NCBI GenBank assembly: GCA_017470145.1
Contig: JAFUFB010000009.1
Coordinates: 1-64,000, forward strand
From: Clostridia bacterium
Lineage (GTDB): Bacteria > Bacillota > Clostridia > Christensenellales > Aristaeellaceae
Length of the DNA: 64,000 nucleotides
Direction of reading: 5' to 3'
This document shows, one piece after another, positions 8,087 to 15,206 of the stretch. The notes under the pieces are model-generated. The model ran no database searches and had not been told where the DNA came from. It saw only the letters and a program-made list of their open reading frames with translations. The translations under genes and the position numbers were made by a program. Numbering within the stretch: position 1 is the stretch's first letter; every line of letters starts with the position of its first letter.

Positions 8087-8191
8087 CGTGCCAAAAACGT
8101 GCCAAAAACGTGCCAAAAACGTGCCAAAAACGTGCCAAAAACGTGCCAAAAACGTGCCAAAAACGTGCCAAAAACGTGCCAAATTCGTGCC
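8085..8191. repeat. Ten 11-bp iterons upstream of the late promoter
   Basis: CGTGCC recurs at 8087, 8098, 8109, 8120, 8131, 8142, 8153, 8164, 8175 and 8186, each unit being AACGTGCCAAA. The last copy has a slightly altered spacer. The 11-bp period is close to one helical turn, so all copies face the same side of the DNA. They fill the gap between the small membrane-protein gene and the -35 box. They look like a cooperative binding array for a phage regulator. Confidence 0.9.
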
Positions 8192-8202
8192 ACGGCATCC
8201 CT

Positions 8203-8364
8203 CTAAGCATTGGAATCATTGGGTTTCAGGACTTGCTCGAAAATCCACGTTTTTCCATACTTTATCAGGGCCTTTGTCAGGATGATTTTTCCAATCCTGG
8301 AAATAAACAAATCTCCCACGATGGCTCCCCCGATCATCAGAATCAAAATCTGCCACCATTCCAC
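8203..8364 (-). CDS. Small single-pass membrane protein, 53 residues
   Basis: The reading frame begins with GTG at 8364 preceded by AGGAGG at 8-bp spacing and stops at 8203. The product starts with EWWQILILMIGGAIVGDLF, a clear membrane segment, followed by a basic amphipathic stretch (SRIGKIILTKALIKYGK) and a hydrophilic end. It lies between the ArpU-like regulator and the iterons, co-oriented with both. No family is recognised. A small inner-membrane protein at this position could act in lysis timing or superinfection exclusion, but that is inference. Confidence 0.6.
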   Translation of the reverse strand: MEWWQILILMIGGAIVGDLFISRIGKIILTKALIKYGKTWIFEQVLKPNDSNA

Positions 8365-8379
8365 CTATTTTTCCTCCTT

Positions 8380-8880
8380 TCACGCCGCCATTTCATAAAT
8401 CTTTTCCATGGCCCGGTCATAGATTCGCTGCGCAGAGCGCTTCGAACAACTGCCGCCAAATTCCCGACTGAACACATACACGATCTGTGCCCAGGAGCTA
8501 TCGTTAAAGGTCTTCTCCTGCACCGCCAGCTTTTCCCGATCGCTCAGCCCATTCATCCATTTATCGACGCAGGAAAGCAGGTGGCCGCTGCGCGACAATT
8601 CATCCTGGATTGTCGCTATCTCCTCCTCCACCTGCTTCACGAACACACTTACATTGCCCATCGCAATATCCAGTGCTAAATTCCCCACCGGGTCCCCCAC
8701 GGTGGTTCCGTGGGGCATTCCCGTAATTGCCTGACTCATGGAAACCTGATCCCCGATCATCTGCTGTTTGTTCTCTTCCAGTGCTGCCTGCAGCACCTCC
8801 AACTGCCCCCGCAGGTATTCACACCGCGCCAGCGTCGGTTTGTATCTCTTTAGCAGCTCATCCACACGTTCCCGAGTCAT
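8380..8880 (-). CDS. ArpU/RinA-like phage late transcription regulator
   Basis: The 166-residue product has a helical N-terminus (about 1-45) and a C-terminal sigma-region-4-like part: LSDREKLAVQEKTFND, then SWAQIVYVFSREF and a basic recognition-like helix SKRSAQRIYDRAMEK (about 110-165). RinA and ArpU family members activate packaging and late genes in Gram-positive phages and lie just upstream of the terminase region, as here. The late promoter with iterons is downstream. The iterons are the natural candidate binding site, though this is inferred from position only. Confidence 0.7.
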   Translation of the reverse strand: MTRERVDELLKRYKPTLARCEYLRGQLEVLQAALEENKQQMIGDQVSMSQAITGMPHGTTVGDPVGNLALDIAMGNVSVFVKQVEEEIATIQDELSRSGHLLSCVDKWMNGLSDREKLAVQEKTFNDSSWAQIVYVFSREFGGSCSKRSAQRIYDRAMEKIYEMAA

Positions 8881-8905
8881 CTCAATTCACACTCCCGTAA
8901 TCACA

Positions 8906-9352
8906 TCAAAAGGGCAGGTCATCCACATCCACTGGCTGCATTCCGCTGGACACATCCGGCACAGCTGCGGCGGTGGTCACTTCGGCCTGGCGGGCCTCCT
9001 GGGCTGGCACATAAGCGCCTCCGCTGCTTCCATCGTCCTCGCCCCTGGCGGAGAGGAATTCCACCTCCCTGGCATTGATTTCCAGGCTGGCGCCCACCGA
9101 CTGATCCTGCCGGGTGAAGGCCCTGGCGCTTACAGGGCCGGTTACACAGACCTTCTTGCCCTTCGAAAGGAACTTCGCGCAGTTTTCGCCCAGCCGGCCC
9201 CAGGCAGAGACATTGAAGAAATCCGCTTCTTTGCTGCCGTCCTTGCTGGGGCGATTCACGGCCACGCGAAAATTGCATACAGATTCCCCATCCGTGAAGG
9301 ACCGCACCTGCGGGTCCGCTGTCAGGTTGCCAATAATGATTGTCTTGTTCAT
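8906..9352 (-). CDS. ssb: Single-stranded DNA-binding protein
   Basis: The 148-residue product begins MNKTIIIGNLTADPQVR and has an OB-fold (about 1-105), a flexible Ala/Glu/Gln-rich linker and the acidic tip DVDDLPF, the classic tail through which SSB recruits replication and repair partners. The start overlaps the upstream stop in ATGA. In the phage early operon it would coat ssDNA during replication and RecT-mediated annealing. Confidence 0.93.
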   Translation of the reverse strand: MNKTIIIGNLTADPQVRSFTDGESVCNFRVAVNRPSKDGSKEADFFNVSAWGRLGENCAKFLSKGKKVCVTGPVSARAFTRQDQSVGASLEINAREVEFLSARGEDDGSSGGAYVPAQEARQAEVTTAAAVPDVSSGMQPVDVDDLPF

Positions 9353-9756
9353 TTCTCCCCTACCTCCGTTTTCTGAATCCTTGCAAAAGGCTCATCCAGG
9401 TTGATTTGCAGGCTGGTCTTTTCCAGCACTTCCTCCACCAGCTCTGCGTGCTCAATGGCCCAGACGATTTTCCGATCTACTGCCCGCACGGCCTCAAAAC
9501 ACTGGTCATCGTCAAAGCCAAATTCTTCCTTCAGGGCCAGAATCACCGCTGCATAGCAGCTCTTGGTCACATTCACGCTGCCCTCTCCGTAGCCAGTTTC
9601 CCAGCCCTCCCGGTAATTGTTTTCCAAATCCTCCGGCGTAATGCCGTTCTGAACCAGCCGGGCCATCATCTGCTGTTTGCCATAGGTGCGAATCAGCTCC
9701 TTATCCCGATCAATCTGACTCCGCATCATCTTCCGCCGCTGCGCCCTGTTCGCCAT
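9349..9756 (-). CDS. Phage protein of unknown function
   Basis: The 135-residue product has a basic N-terminus (MANRAQRRKMMRSQ) and then largely helical sequence with NYREGWETGYGEG near residue 47. It ends four bases inside ssb and has a good AAGGA site. Similar RAQRRK-starting proteins are frequent near SSB in Firmicutes phages, but no activity is known to me. Confidence 0.7.
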   Translation of the reverse strand: MANRAQRRKMMRSQIDRDKELIRTYGKQQMMARLVQNGITPEDLENNYREGWETGYGEGSVNVTKSCYAAVILALKEEFGFDDDQCFEAVRAVDRKIVWAIEHAELVEEVLEKTSLQINLDEPFARIQKTEVGEK

Positions 9757-9779
9757 GGTTCCTTCTCACTCTCCCCTGC

Positions 9780-10228
9780 TTAGCTTGCTGAATTAAAGGC
9801 TCCCATCTTCTTGCGATAAATCGCTATCAGGCTCGGAAAGGGAGCACTGTTCTCACTGCCGCCGAACCGCAACCGCCCCTTAATGAACCTGATTTCCGCC
9901 GTTCCCAGGATGTAATCATGGAACCAGCGGGTATCCGTCCGGGAGGGAATCAGCATCACGATCAATTCCGCGTTATTCCGCTCTGCATAGGCCTTCTTGA
10001 CCCACTTTTCCAGGGCTGTGCCATAGGGCGGGTTGCAGAACACCCTATAACCCCCCAAGGCTGCTGCAGGCCATTCTGTTCCCTGGTGTAGAAATGCTCG
10101 CACTTCGCGTTTTCCTCCGTACAGGCCGGGTCCAGGTCGAAATGAAATTCCCGGTCCAGCTTCTCGAAGAATTCCTGAGGCGTGGTCCATTCCATGCTTT
10201 TAGAGGTGAACATTCCCTGGTTAATCAT
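9780..10228 (-). pseudogene. Phage DNA N-6-adenine methyltransferase, frameshifted at a G6 tract
   Basis: Two overlapping frames together encode one protein. Residues from the ATG at 10228 (GGGAGGT upstream) contain SMEWTTPQEFF and FDLDPACTEENAKC, typical of the phage Dam family. After QQPWG the frame is lost. The continuation GYRVFCNPPYGTALEKW, with the catalytic NPPY, lies in the next frame and runs to 9780. The switch point is a run of six C on the plus strand (10051-10056); a seventh base would restore WGGYRV. This may be a true deletion, a phase-variable tract or a sequencing error. Confidence 0.8.
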
Positions 10229-10232
10229 GCGC

Positions 10233-10646
10233 TTACCTCCCTGTGCTGCCGAAGCCGTTATCTCCACGGTCTCCCGCGCCGTCTATGGCGTCCACAATCT
10301 CGACAGGCTCATATAGCACAGGCATGACCACCAATTGGCTGATCTTGTCCCCGGCCTTTACTTGGTAACCGTTGCGCCCATGGTTGTGTAGCTTCACCAT
10401 GACCTCCCCTGTGTAGCCCTGATCGATCAATCCCGTGCTCGTAAGATTGTGATTTACATTCAGCCCGCTCTTGCTCACCAGCAGCCCAGCACAGCCCTCC
10501 GGCAGCTCTACATGCACCCCGGTTCCAATAACCGCCGACCCTAAAGCCGGAACGAACATATCTTGCTTAGCCCGCAGGTCCAGCCCCGCGTCCGTCTCAT
10601 GAGCCCGCTCCGGCGCAAAAGCGCCTTTATCCAACATTGCTTTCAT
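10233..10646 (-). CDS. dut: Deoxyuridine 5'-triphosphate nucleotidohydrolase (dUTPase)
   Basis: This enzyme hydrolyses dUTP to dUMP and pyrophosphate, keeping uracil out of phage DNA. The 137-residue product shows all five trimeric dUTPase motifs: AGLDLRA, SKSGLN, GLIDQGYTGEV, DKISQLVV and the C-terminal GDRGDNGFGSTG arm. The ATG at 10646 has AGGAG upstream; the open frame extends to 10688 without a better start. It lies between the PAPS-reductase-like gene and the adenine methylase gene. Confidence 0.93.
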   Translation of the reverse strand: MKAMLDKGAFAPERAHETDAGLDLRAKQDMFVPALGSAVIGTGVHVELPEGCAGLLVSKSGLNVNHNLTSTGLIDQGYTGEVMVKLHNHGRNGYQVKAGDKISQLVVMPVLYEPVEIVDAIDGAGDRGDNGFGSTGR

Positions 10647-10663
10647 GGTCTTCTCTCCTTCTT

Positions 10664-11689
10664 TTATATCGCTCCTGCCTCCACCCATCGGAGGAAAATA
10701 TCTCTTGCTGTGGGGGCGTTACTCGGCGTTGATCCACCATTTGAGCACCGCCCCCACATTCGTTCCAACGCCGCGGATTCCTCGCTTGCGTCTATGAACT
10801 CTTTTCCAAGTTTCTTCGCGGCCTCCCGTTGCCGCTCCTGATATTCCGGTTGAAGTACCTTGATATGTCCAGGGTGATTATCAATCATCCGCTGAAAGGC
10901 TTTCATATAATTCTCCTTGTACTTCGGCCACCGCTCGAATTCCCGTATCATGTTCTTGCTTCCGGCCAGAGGGCACCCGATGCACCCCAGCCGCTTGAAT
11001 CCCTCGTCGTATAGGCTGCAATGCTCCACCTTCACCCAATCATTCAGAAATTCCCACACTTCCTCGTCTTCCCAATCCACGATCGGATTCACCATGGTCT
11101 TCCGCGTCCGATAACAGCTTTCCACCATCTTCCGGTTTTCATCGTTGTCATCGTTCATAATGACTTCACCATGCTTATTCAGCCGGTAATCGGCTCCCAG
11201 GGCATTCGCTTTTTTGATGGTTCCCTTCGTCTTCCCCTGGAATCCAACCACACCGTGGGTATTCTTCCGGTTGGCTGATTCTGCCCACCGCACGCCTGTC
11301 ACCACAACCCGCCCCGCTCCGCCAGGCTCCTTCAAGCTTGCGCAGCAGTATCGCGCTTTCCTGGTCGGCGGTAATGTGTGTTTGGCAATCAAGCTCCACA
11401 TGGTCACCGGCTTTCCCTCTTTGTCGTGGGGAATGTCGAAAGAAACATCCGGGTAATTCTTCTTCACAAACCGCACCAACTCTGGAGGATCAACACTGGT
11501 CACCGTATAATGCGCGTCGAATTTCACCCCCCCGAGCCTCGCCAGATGGTAGATGCACTGACTATCCTTCCCGCCCGAAAAGCAAAGGTAATAGCCTTCT
11601 TCCGGCTCAAAAGACTTCATTCGCCTGATCGCCAGCTCAACCTTGTTCAGCGCCGTTCCATCTGGAAGAATTTGAATCTGTCCTAACAA
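10664..11689 (-). CDS. PAPS-reductase-like PP-loop enzyme
   Basis: The 341-residue product has the ATP-pyrophosphatase PP-loop CFSGGKDSQ at about 38-46. CCASLKEPGG and VTGVRWAES follow in the middle, and CIGCPLAG near residue 240, a cysteine set able to bind metal or carry sulfur. The family includes PAPS/APS reductases and the DndC sulfur-insertion enzyme of DNA phosphorothioation. There are no dndB, D or E partners here. A role in phage DNA or RNA modification is possible but unproven. It starts with TTG at 11689 preceded by GGAGG. Confidence 0.8.
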   Translation of the reverse strand: MLGQIQILPDGTALNKVELAIRRMKSFEPEEGYYLCFSGGKDSQCIYHLARLGGVKFDAHYTVTSVDPPELVRFVKKNYPDVSFDIPHDKEGKPVTMWSLIAKHTLPPTRKARYCCASLKEPGGAGRVVVTGVRWAESANRKNTHGVVGFQGKTKGTIKKANALGADYRLNKHGEVIMNDDNDENRKMVESCYRTRKTMVNPIVDWEDEEVWEFLNDWVKVEHCSLYDEGFKRLGCIGCPLAGSKNMIREFERWPKYKENYMKAFQRMIDNHPGHIKVLQPEYQERQREAAKKLGKEFIDASEESAALERMWGRCSNGGSTPSNAPTARDIFLRWVEAGAI

Positions 11690-11690
11690 T

Positions 11691-11930
11691 TTACGCCTCC
11701 TTCGGCCACAAAGCTTTATGCTTCTCTTCTACAAACCGTTCCAGTGCGTCATCAAAGTCCCGTTCACAAACAGCCTGACCGCACACCGGGCAGTAGGATG
11801 CTTTGTATGTGATATTCACCCGTTCGCCTTCCACAGTGAACGGCACGATCTTGTTCCGGAAGATCACATCAACATCCTTCTCGCATTTATCACACCATCG
11901 CACCGGAGCAAACTTGTCAATCTGTGGCAT
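11691..11930 (-). CDS. Small zinc-ribbon phage protein
   Basis: The 79-residue product has two cysteine pairs, WCDKCEKD near residue 12 and SYCPVCGQAVC near residue 46, that could bind one zinc. The start overlaps the upstream gene. No enzymatic motif is seen. Such one-domain ribbons are common in phage early operons, and a DNA- or protein-binding role is only a guess. Confidence 0.65.
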   Translation of the reverse strand: MPQIDKFAPVRWCDKCEKDVDVIFRNKIVPFTVEGERVNITYKASYCPVCGQAVCERDFDDALERFVEEKHKALWPKEA

Positions 11931-12243
11931 CTGCTTTCATCGCCTCCCATTTGTCGCAGCACGTCTCTCCGTCCACGAAATCAGCCCGGTGCTCACTATC
12001 TACATTGACGCATACCAAGGTGAAATCGTCTGACAGCCACTTGCAATTCCCGCAATTCTTTCCCTCCTCCGGCTCCGACTCTTCCTCGTCCATATCCTCA
12101 ATGGCCTCGATCGCGTCCCGAACGCCGCCGGTCCAGCCGTTGTCCGCCCAGGCGTGCTCATTGCACTGGTCCTTTATCTCTTCCACCGACTTATAGGTTG
12201 TTACGCCCAGGATCGCCTCAATCGCCGCCTGCTTGCTGATCAT
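11917..12243 (-). CDS. Small acidic cysteine-containing phage protein
   Basis: The 108-residue product has a helical acidic N-terminal half (about 1-60) and a cysteine-rich end, KNCGNCKW then CVNVDS and ETCCDKWEA, which may fold around zinc. It overlaps genes on both sides by a few bases, which supports translation in the operon. The function is unknown. Confidence 0.65.
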   Translation of the reverse strand: MISKQAAIEAILGVTTYKSVEEIKDQCNEHAWADNGWTGGVRDAIEAIEDMDEEESEPEEGKNCGNCKWLSDDFTLVCVNVDSEHRADFVDGETCCDKWEAMKADATD

Positions 12244-12500
12244 GCCGTTCCTCCTTCCTGCTGCTGGCTTCCGTTCGCCGGCTTATAGGCTCGAAGCTGA
12301 CCCACCACAGGGTTGAAGAGATATAAATCTCCGCCAACCCTATGAGCCACCTTCTCCGCGTCCTCGCGGCTTCTGGTGCGCCACGCGTCATAGGGATAAG
12401 CGCTCCAACGAAATTCCCTCGTTATGATCGTTCTGCCCACCAGGAATTCAGTTCCCCGGCGAACGATCAAACACGTTGAACGTCTCACATCCATCTTCAT
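12240..12500 (-). CDS. Small phage protein of unknown function
   Basis: The 86-residue product is compact and looks beta-rich: RRSTCLIVRRGTEFLVGR, then YPYDAWRTRSREDAEKVA. This pattern is shared by short Firmicutes phage early proteins but has no assigned role that I know. ATGs at 12500 and 12494 are both possible after GGAGGA; spacing favours the second. Confidence 0.6.
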   Translation of the reverse strand: MKMDVRRSTCLIVRRGTEFLVGRTIITREFRWSAYPYDAWRTRSREDAEKVAHRVGGDLYLFNPVVGQLRAYKPANGSQQQEGGTA

Positions 12501-12515
12501 TCCTCCAAGCCCTGC

Positions 12516-12675
12516 CTACTGTTTTCCCTCTAAGGCAGCATCGTCAATCTCTACCAGCGGACACCATGGCGGCCGCCCATTACCGTCTTACCAGGGTGAC
12601 TCCTGGGTATTTCTTTCGCACAAGGTGCTGGCATTATCAAAGTAGCGGCCCCACATACAGGCTTCCGGGCGTCAT
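12516..12675 (-). pseudogene. Decayed small cysteine protein (frameshift plus stop)
   Basis: An ATG at 12675 follows the upstream stop directly (TAAATG) and has GGAGG at 8-bp spacing, but its frame ends after 12 codons. The +1 frame reads MWGRYFDNASTLCERNTQES, a stop (TAA), then GRPPWCPLVEIDDAALEGKQ. This looks like a Cys-containing phage microprotein. One inserted base and one TAC/TAT-to-TAA change would explain it. The interpretation rests on protein-like composition, not on a known family. Confidence 0.4.
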
Positions 12676-12891
12676 TTACTCGACCTCCTCTGCTCTGACC
12701 AGCTTGGTAAAGACTCTGCCGCACTTCGGACACCAGTTCGGATAGGGGGAGTTTTCCAGCTTCTGATTGAACAATCCCCATTCCGGCTCATATTCCGCTC
12801 CACAGTTTCCGCATTCTGCAAACTCCTGTTTATTGCCACAGTTGAAAACAATCAGATCGACATCAACAGCCACTTTTGTATACACCTTCAT
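12676..12891 (-). CDS. Small zinc-ribbon phage protein
   Basis: The 71-residue product has the metal-binding pairs CGNCGAEY (about 27-34) and NWCPKCGRVF (about 52-61), a standard rubredoxin-like or zinc-ribbon arrangement. AAGGAGG precedes the ATG. The function is unknown; it belongs to the run of cysteine-pair microproteins between about 11.7 and 13.5 kb. Confidence 0.68.
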   Translation of the reverse strand: MKVYTKVAVDVDLIVFNCGNKQEFAECGNCGAEYEPEWGLFNQKLENSPYPNWCPKCGRVFTKLVRAEEVE

Positions 12892-12919
12892 GGGTTTTCC
12901 TCCTTCGCATTGCTTTGAT

Positions 12920-13165
12920 TTATTCCATCAACGTCCCATAGCTGCCATGGTCCCGGTTCCATTTTCGGATTGCCCCTCTGATGGTGTTGGCTGTCGGGCC
13001 TCTATAGTGACAGGTTTCACACACCAGGTTATAGCGCTTGAAGCGCTGATCCAGAGAATCGGAGAGTGCAATAATGCTCCCGCAGCAGTCTGGGCAGAAA
13101 TGGACCTTCGGTTCCAGCTTCCGCCACTTTCGATCTACCCGCTTGTGTCTGCGTTCATACTTCAT
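12920..13165 (-). CDS. Lar-like zinc-ribbon protein
   Basis: The 81-residue product has a very basic N-terminus, FCPDCCGSIIAL (about 23-34), CETCHYRGP (about 49-57) and ends AIRKWNRDHG. The order CPxC, CxxCxxxGP, AxxxWN resembles the Lar family, whose Rac-prophage member relieves type I restriction. Antirestriction is plausible but not shown. It is preceded by GAGGGA. Confidence 0.65.
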   Translation of the reverse strand: MKYERRHKRVDRKWRKLEPKVHFCPDCCGSIIALSDSLDQRFKRYNLVCETCHYRGPTANTIRGAIRKWNRDHGSYGTLME

Positions 13166-13175
13166 CGTCTATCCC

Positions 13176-13475
13176 TCACTCAAATGGTTTGAAATCCTCA
13201 ATGGTTGTTTTGCTATTCGCTGCGCTGAAAGTAGATGGCGTCGGCACCACGTTCACATAGAGCTGTTTGAGGCTTTGCACGGGTTCCGCTCTTTTTCTTC
13301 CTACAATCCATTCCCTCAGGAAGGTTTTGCAATCATCGCACAGGTTCATATACTCCCGCGCATCCGGGCCATTCTTCACTTTCAGGAGCACATAGCCATC
13401 AATGGAGGCGTTCTCCGGCACTGACATCTCCTTCTCGCACACGTCACAAAAATACTTAATCATCTTTCCATTCAT
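13176..13475 (-). CDS. Small cysteine-pair phage protein
   Basis: The 99-residue product begins MNGKMIKYFCDVCEKEM and has a second pair, NLCDDCKTFL, near residue 45, so it can bind zinc. I prefer the ATG at 13475; a TTG at 13499 extends the frame by eight codons. The C-terminal third is low in structure-forming residues. No family assignment. Confidence 0.6.
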   Translation of the reverse strand: MNGKMIKYFCDVCEKEMSVPENASIDGYVLLKVKNGPDAREYMNLCDDCKTFLREWIVGRKRAEPVQSLKQLYVNVVPTPSTFSAANSKTTIEDFKPFE

Positions 13476-13537
13476 TTCCGCCGGTTCCCCGGCTATCAAA
13501 AACTTGGTTACATCCGTTTTTCTCTTGGGTCATCCAT

Positions 13538-14851
13538 CTATGCTGATTGGCTGGCGGCTTCGTCCTGGCCGGCGGTCTTTATCTCCGCAGGCAGCAGTTC
13601 ATACTCCTTTCCGGCATAATTCGCGCGATCCCGCCCCTTCACATAAGCCTGCACAAACACTGTCTTCCCGTTCCGATAATGCCGATAATGCCCTCTCACG
13701 CCCCAGGCCGGACAGGTGATTTCCGCTTTCTTCCGGTTTACCCTGGAAACCCAGTTCTTTTTCAGGGTATAACTCTTGAACAGCCTTACCTTAGGCGGCG
13801 CCTTTTGCTTGGCCCCTCTCCCCTTCTCCTTGGTGGGCTCTTTGGCAATCTTTTCCTCAACATCCATGGAAACATCCCCGAAATGCAGCAGGAAATACGT
13901 AAGCCCGATGAAGGTATGCACACACCACTCTGCGTTGGTCATCTCGGCCCCCTCGCCTGCAGGCTGATCCATATACGCCTGGGCCCTGGCTGTCATGGTG
14001 GAATCTGGCTTAAATGTCACCTCTGCGTATTCGCCATTCTCTCCCGGCTGATCCAGGACCTTAATCTTGGCGATAAAGGAAACATTCTCCGTCAGCACAT
14101 CCTCGGCATCCACCGAAATCACCAGCCCATCCTCAAAGGCGTGATAGGTGTAGACCATCGTGTGATCCTGCACCAGGCGGAAGCAGAATTTCCTCAGGGG
14201 CAGCTCGTCGTAATTCCACTGGGAAGTCTCGAAGCTGGTTTGCTCCAATAGCTCCTGCATCTTGGCGAATTGCTTTTGATTCATGGTAATGGTGTCGAAG
14301 CCCTTGGTGAGCATCGTCTTCCGTTCTTGAATTACTGCCGCCACCAGCGCATCCTTGAAGTTTTCCCGCGGGGAGAACCACACCTCCCCGGGCCTGGTTT
14401 CCGTCACATGGAAGGCCCCTGGAAGCCCTCTGGCGCCCTCCGTTACCGCGAACAGAATCGCCAGGAATTCCTCCCCATCCAATTCCTTCCCAGAGATCGT
14501 CACCTTGGTTTTCCGCCGCAGCCACTCCATGTTTTTCTTCTCTGCTGGCGGGCGAATGATCACGAATTGGGTCTTATCATCATCCAGCCGCACCCGCATG
14601 GTCAGCTTTTCCAGAGCTGGCTTGTTCTGCATGAGCAGGTAATTTTCCGTCATGGCGATGATGTCCACGAAGGCCTTTGTCTCATGGGGGAACGTATATT
14701 CCGCGCGAATGGTTTCCCCACTCTGCAGTCGAAAACGGGCGGTCAGCTTGTCCGGGAAAGAAGGATGTCTGATCCATCTGCTGTGGTTCGAAATTGTCCT
14801 GATAATCTGCCGCATCTCCTGAGTGTTCAGAATAATGCCGAATTCATTCAT
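13538..14851 (-). CDS. Large phage early protein of unknown function
   Basis: The 437-residue product has no motif I recognise. The N-terminal two thirds look like alternating beta strands and helices. A lysine-rich linker (KEPTKEKGRGAKQK, about 345-360) precedes a compact C-terminal domain with WGVRGHYRHYRNGK and YVKGRDR (about 395-420). That C-terminal pattern recurs in Firmicutes phage hypothetical proteins near DUF1064. It lies between zinc-ribbon microproteins and DUF1064 in the early operon. It could be a nucleic-acid-binding or host-takeover protein. Confidence 0.75.
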   Translation of the reverse strand: MNEFGIILNTQEMRQIIRTISNHSRWIRHPSFPDKLTARFRLQSGETIRAEYTFPHETKAFVDIIAMTENYLLMQNKPALEKLTMRVRLDDDKTQFVIIRPPAEKKNMEWLRRKTKVTISGKELDGEEFLAILFAVTEGARGLPGAFHVTETRPGEVWFSPRENFKDALVAAVIQERKTMLTKGFDTITMNQKQFAKMQELLEQTSFETSQWNYDELPLRKFCFRLVQDHTMVYTYHAFEDGLVISVDAEDVLTENVSFIAKIKVLDQPGENGEYAEVTFKPDSTMTARAQAYMDQPAGEGAEMTNAEWCVHTFIGLTYFLLHFGDVSMDVEEKIAKEPTKEKGRGAKQKAPPKVRLFKSYTLKKNWVSRVNRKKAEITCPAWGVRGHYRHYRNGKTVFVQAYVKGRDRANYAGKEYELLPAEIKTAGQDEAASQSA

Positions 14852-14870
14852 GGGGCTTTCTCTCCTTCAC

Positions 14871-15206
14871 TCAAATTTCAATCACCCTGATTCCGTGACG
14901 CCAGAGCATCAGCTTTCGCTTGATGATGAATTCCTTGGTTCTCATGCCCTTCACATCTTCCACCACGGTATTTCCGTTCTTCTCCTGATAAACAAAATCC
15001 GCGATGTACTTCACCGGGCGTTCAACCACCTTCCCCTGGGTGTCCCGCTGCTGGGGAATCAGCTCATAGGCCACCTGGCACTGTAGATTGCTGATTTCCC
15101 CAGCCCGCAGCAGCCATTTCAGCTCCGCATATCTCCGGGCCTCCCTTTGGGAATCGAACATCCTTCCATCCAGCGTCACTTTCCGGTTCCCGTACTTTTG
15201 ACTCAC
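14871..15206 (-). CDS. DUF1064 phage protein, nuclease-like fold
   Basis: The 111-residue product matches the DUF1064 pattern: KYGNRKV at the start, FDSQREARRYAEL (about 17-29), then YIADFVY and VVEDVKGMRT followed by K (about 67-92). The E-D-ExK-like acidic spacing suggests a restriction-nuclease-type fold and such proteins are thought to process branched or nicked DNA. The start overlaps the upstream gene by 4 bp. Confidence 0.82.
   Translation of the reverse strand: MSQKYGNRKVTLDGRMFDSQREARRYAELKWLLRAGEISNLQCQVAYELIPQQRDTQGKVVERPVKYIADFVYQEKNGNTVVEDVKGMRTKEFIIKRKLMLWRHGIRVIEI

Noticed and set aside
8087-8191. Sigma-54 -24-like TGGCACG boxes within the iterons
   Set aside because: The minus strand reads TGGCACGTTTTTGGCA repeatedly, but the -12 TTGC element is missing and ten overlapping promoters make no sense.
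8085-8191. CRISPR-like repeat array
   Set aside because: Units are 11 bp with no unique spacers and no cas genes; this is an iteron array.
7977-8219. Repetitive ORFs read through the iterons on both strands
   Set aside because: The 11-bp repeat gives periodic peptides (MPKTCQKRAKNV on plus, FGTFLARFWHV on minus) without ribosome binding sites; they are artefacts.
10664-11689. DND phosphorothioation system
   Set aside because: Only a DndC-like PP-loop gene is present; dndB, dndD, dndE and a cysteine desulfurase are missing.
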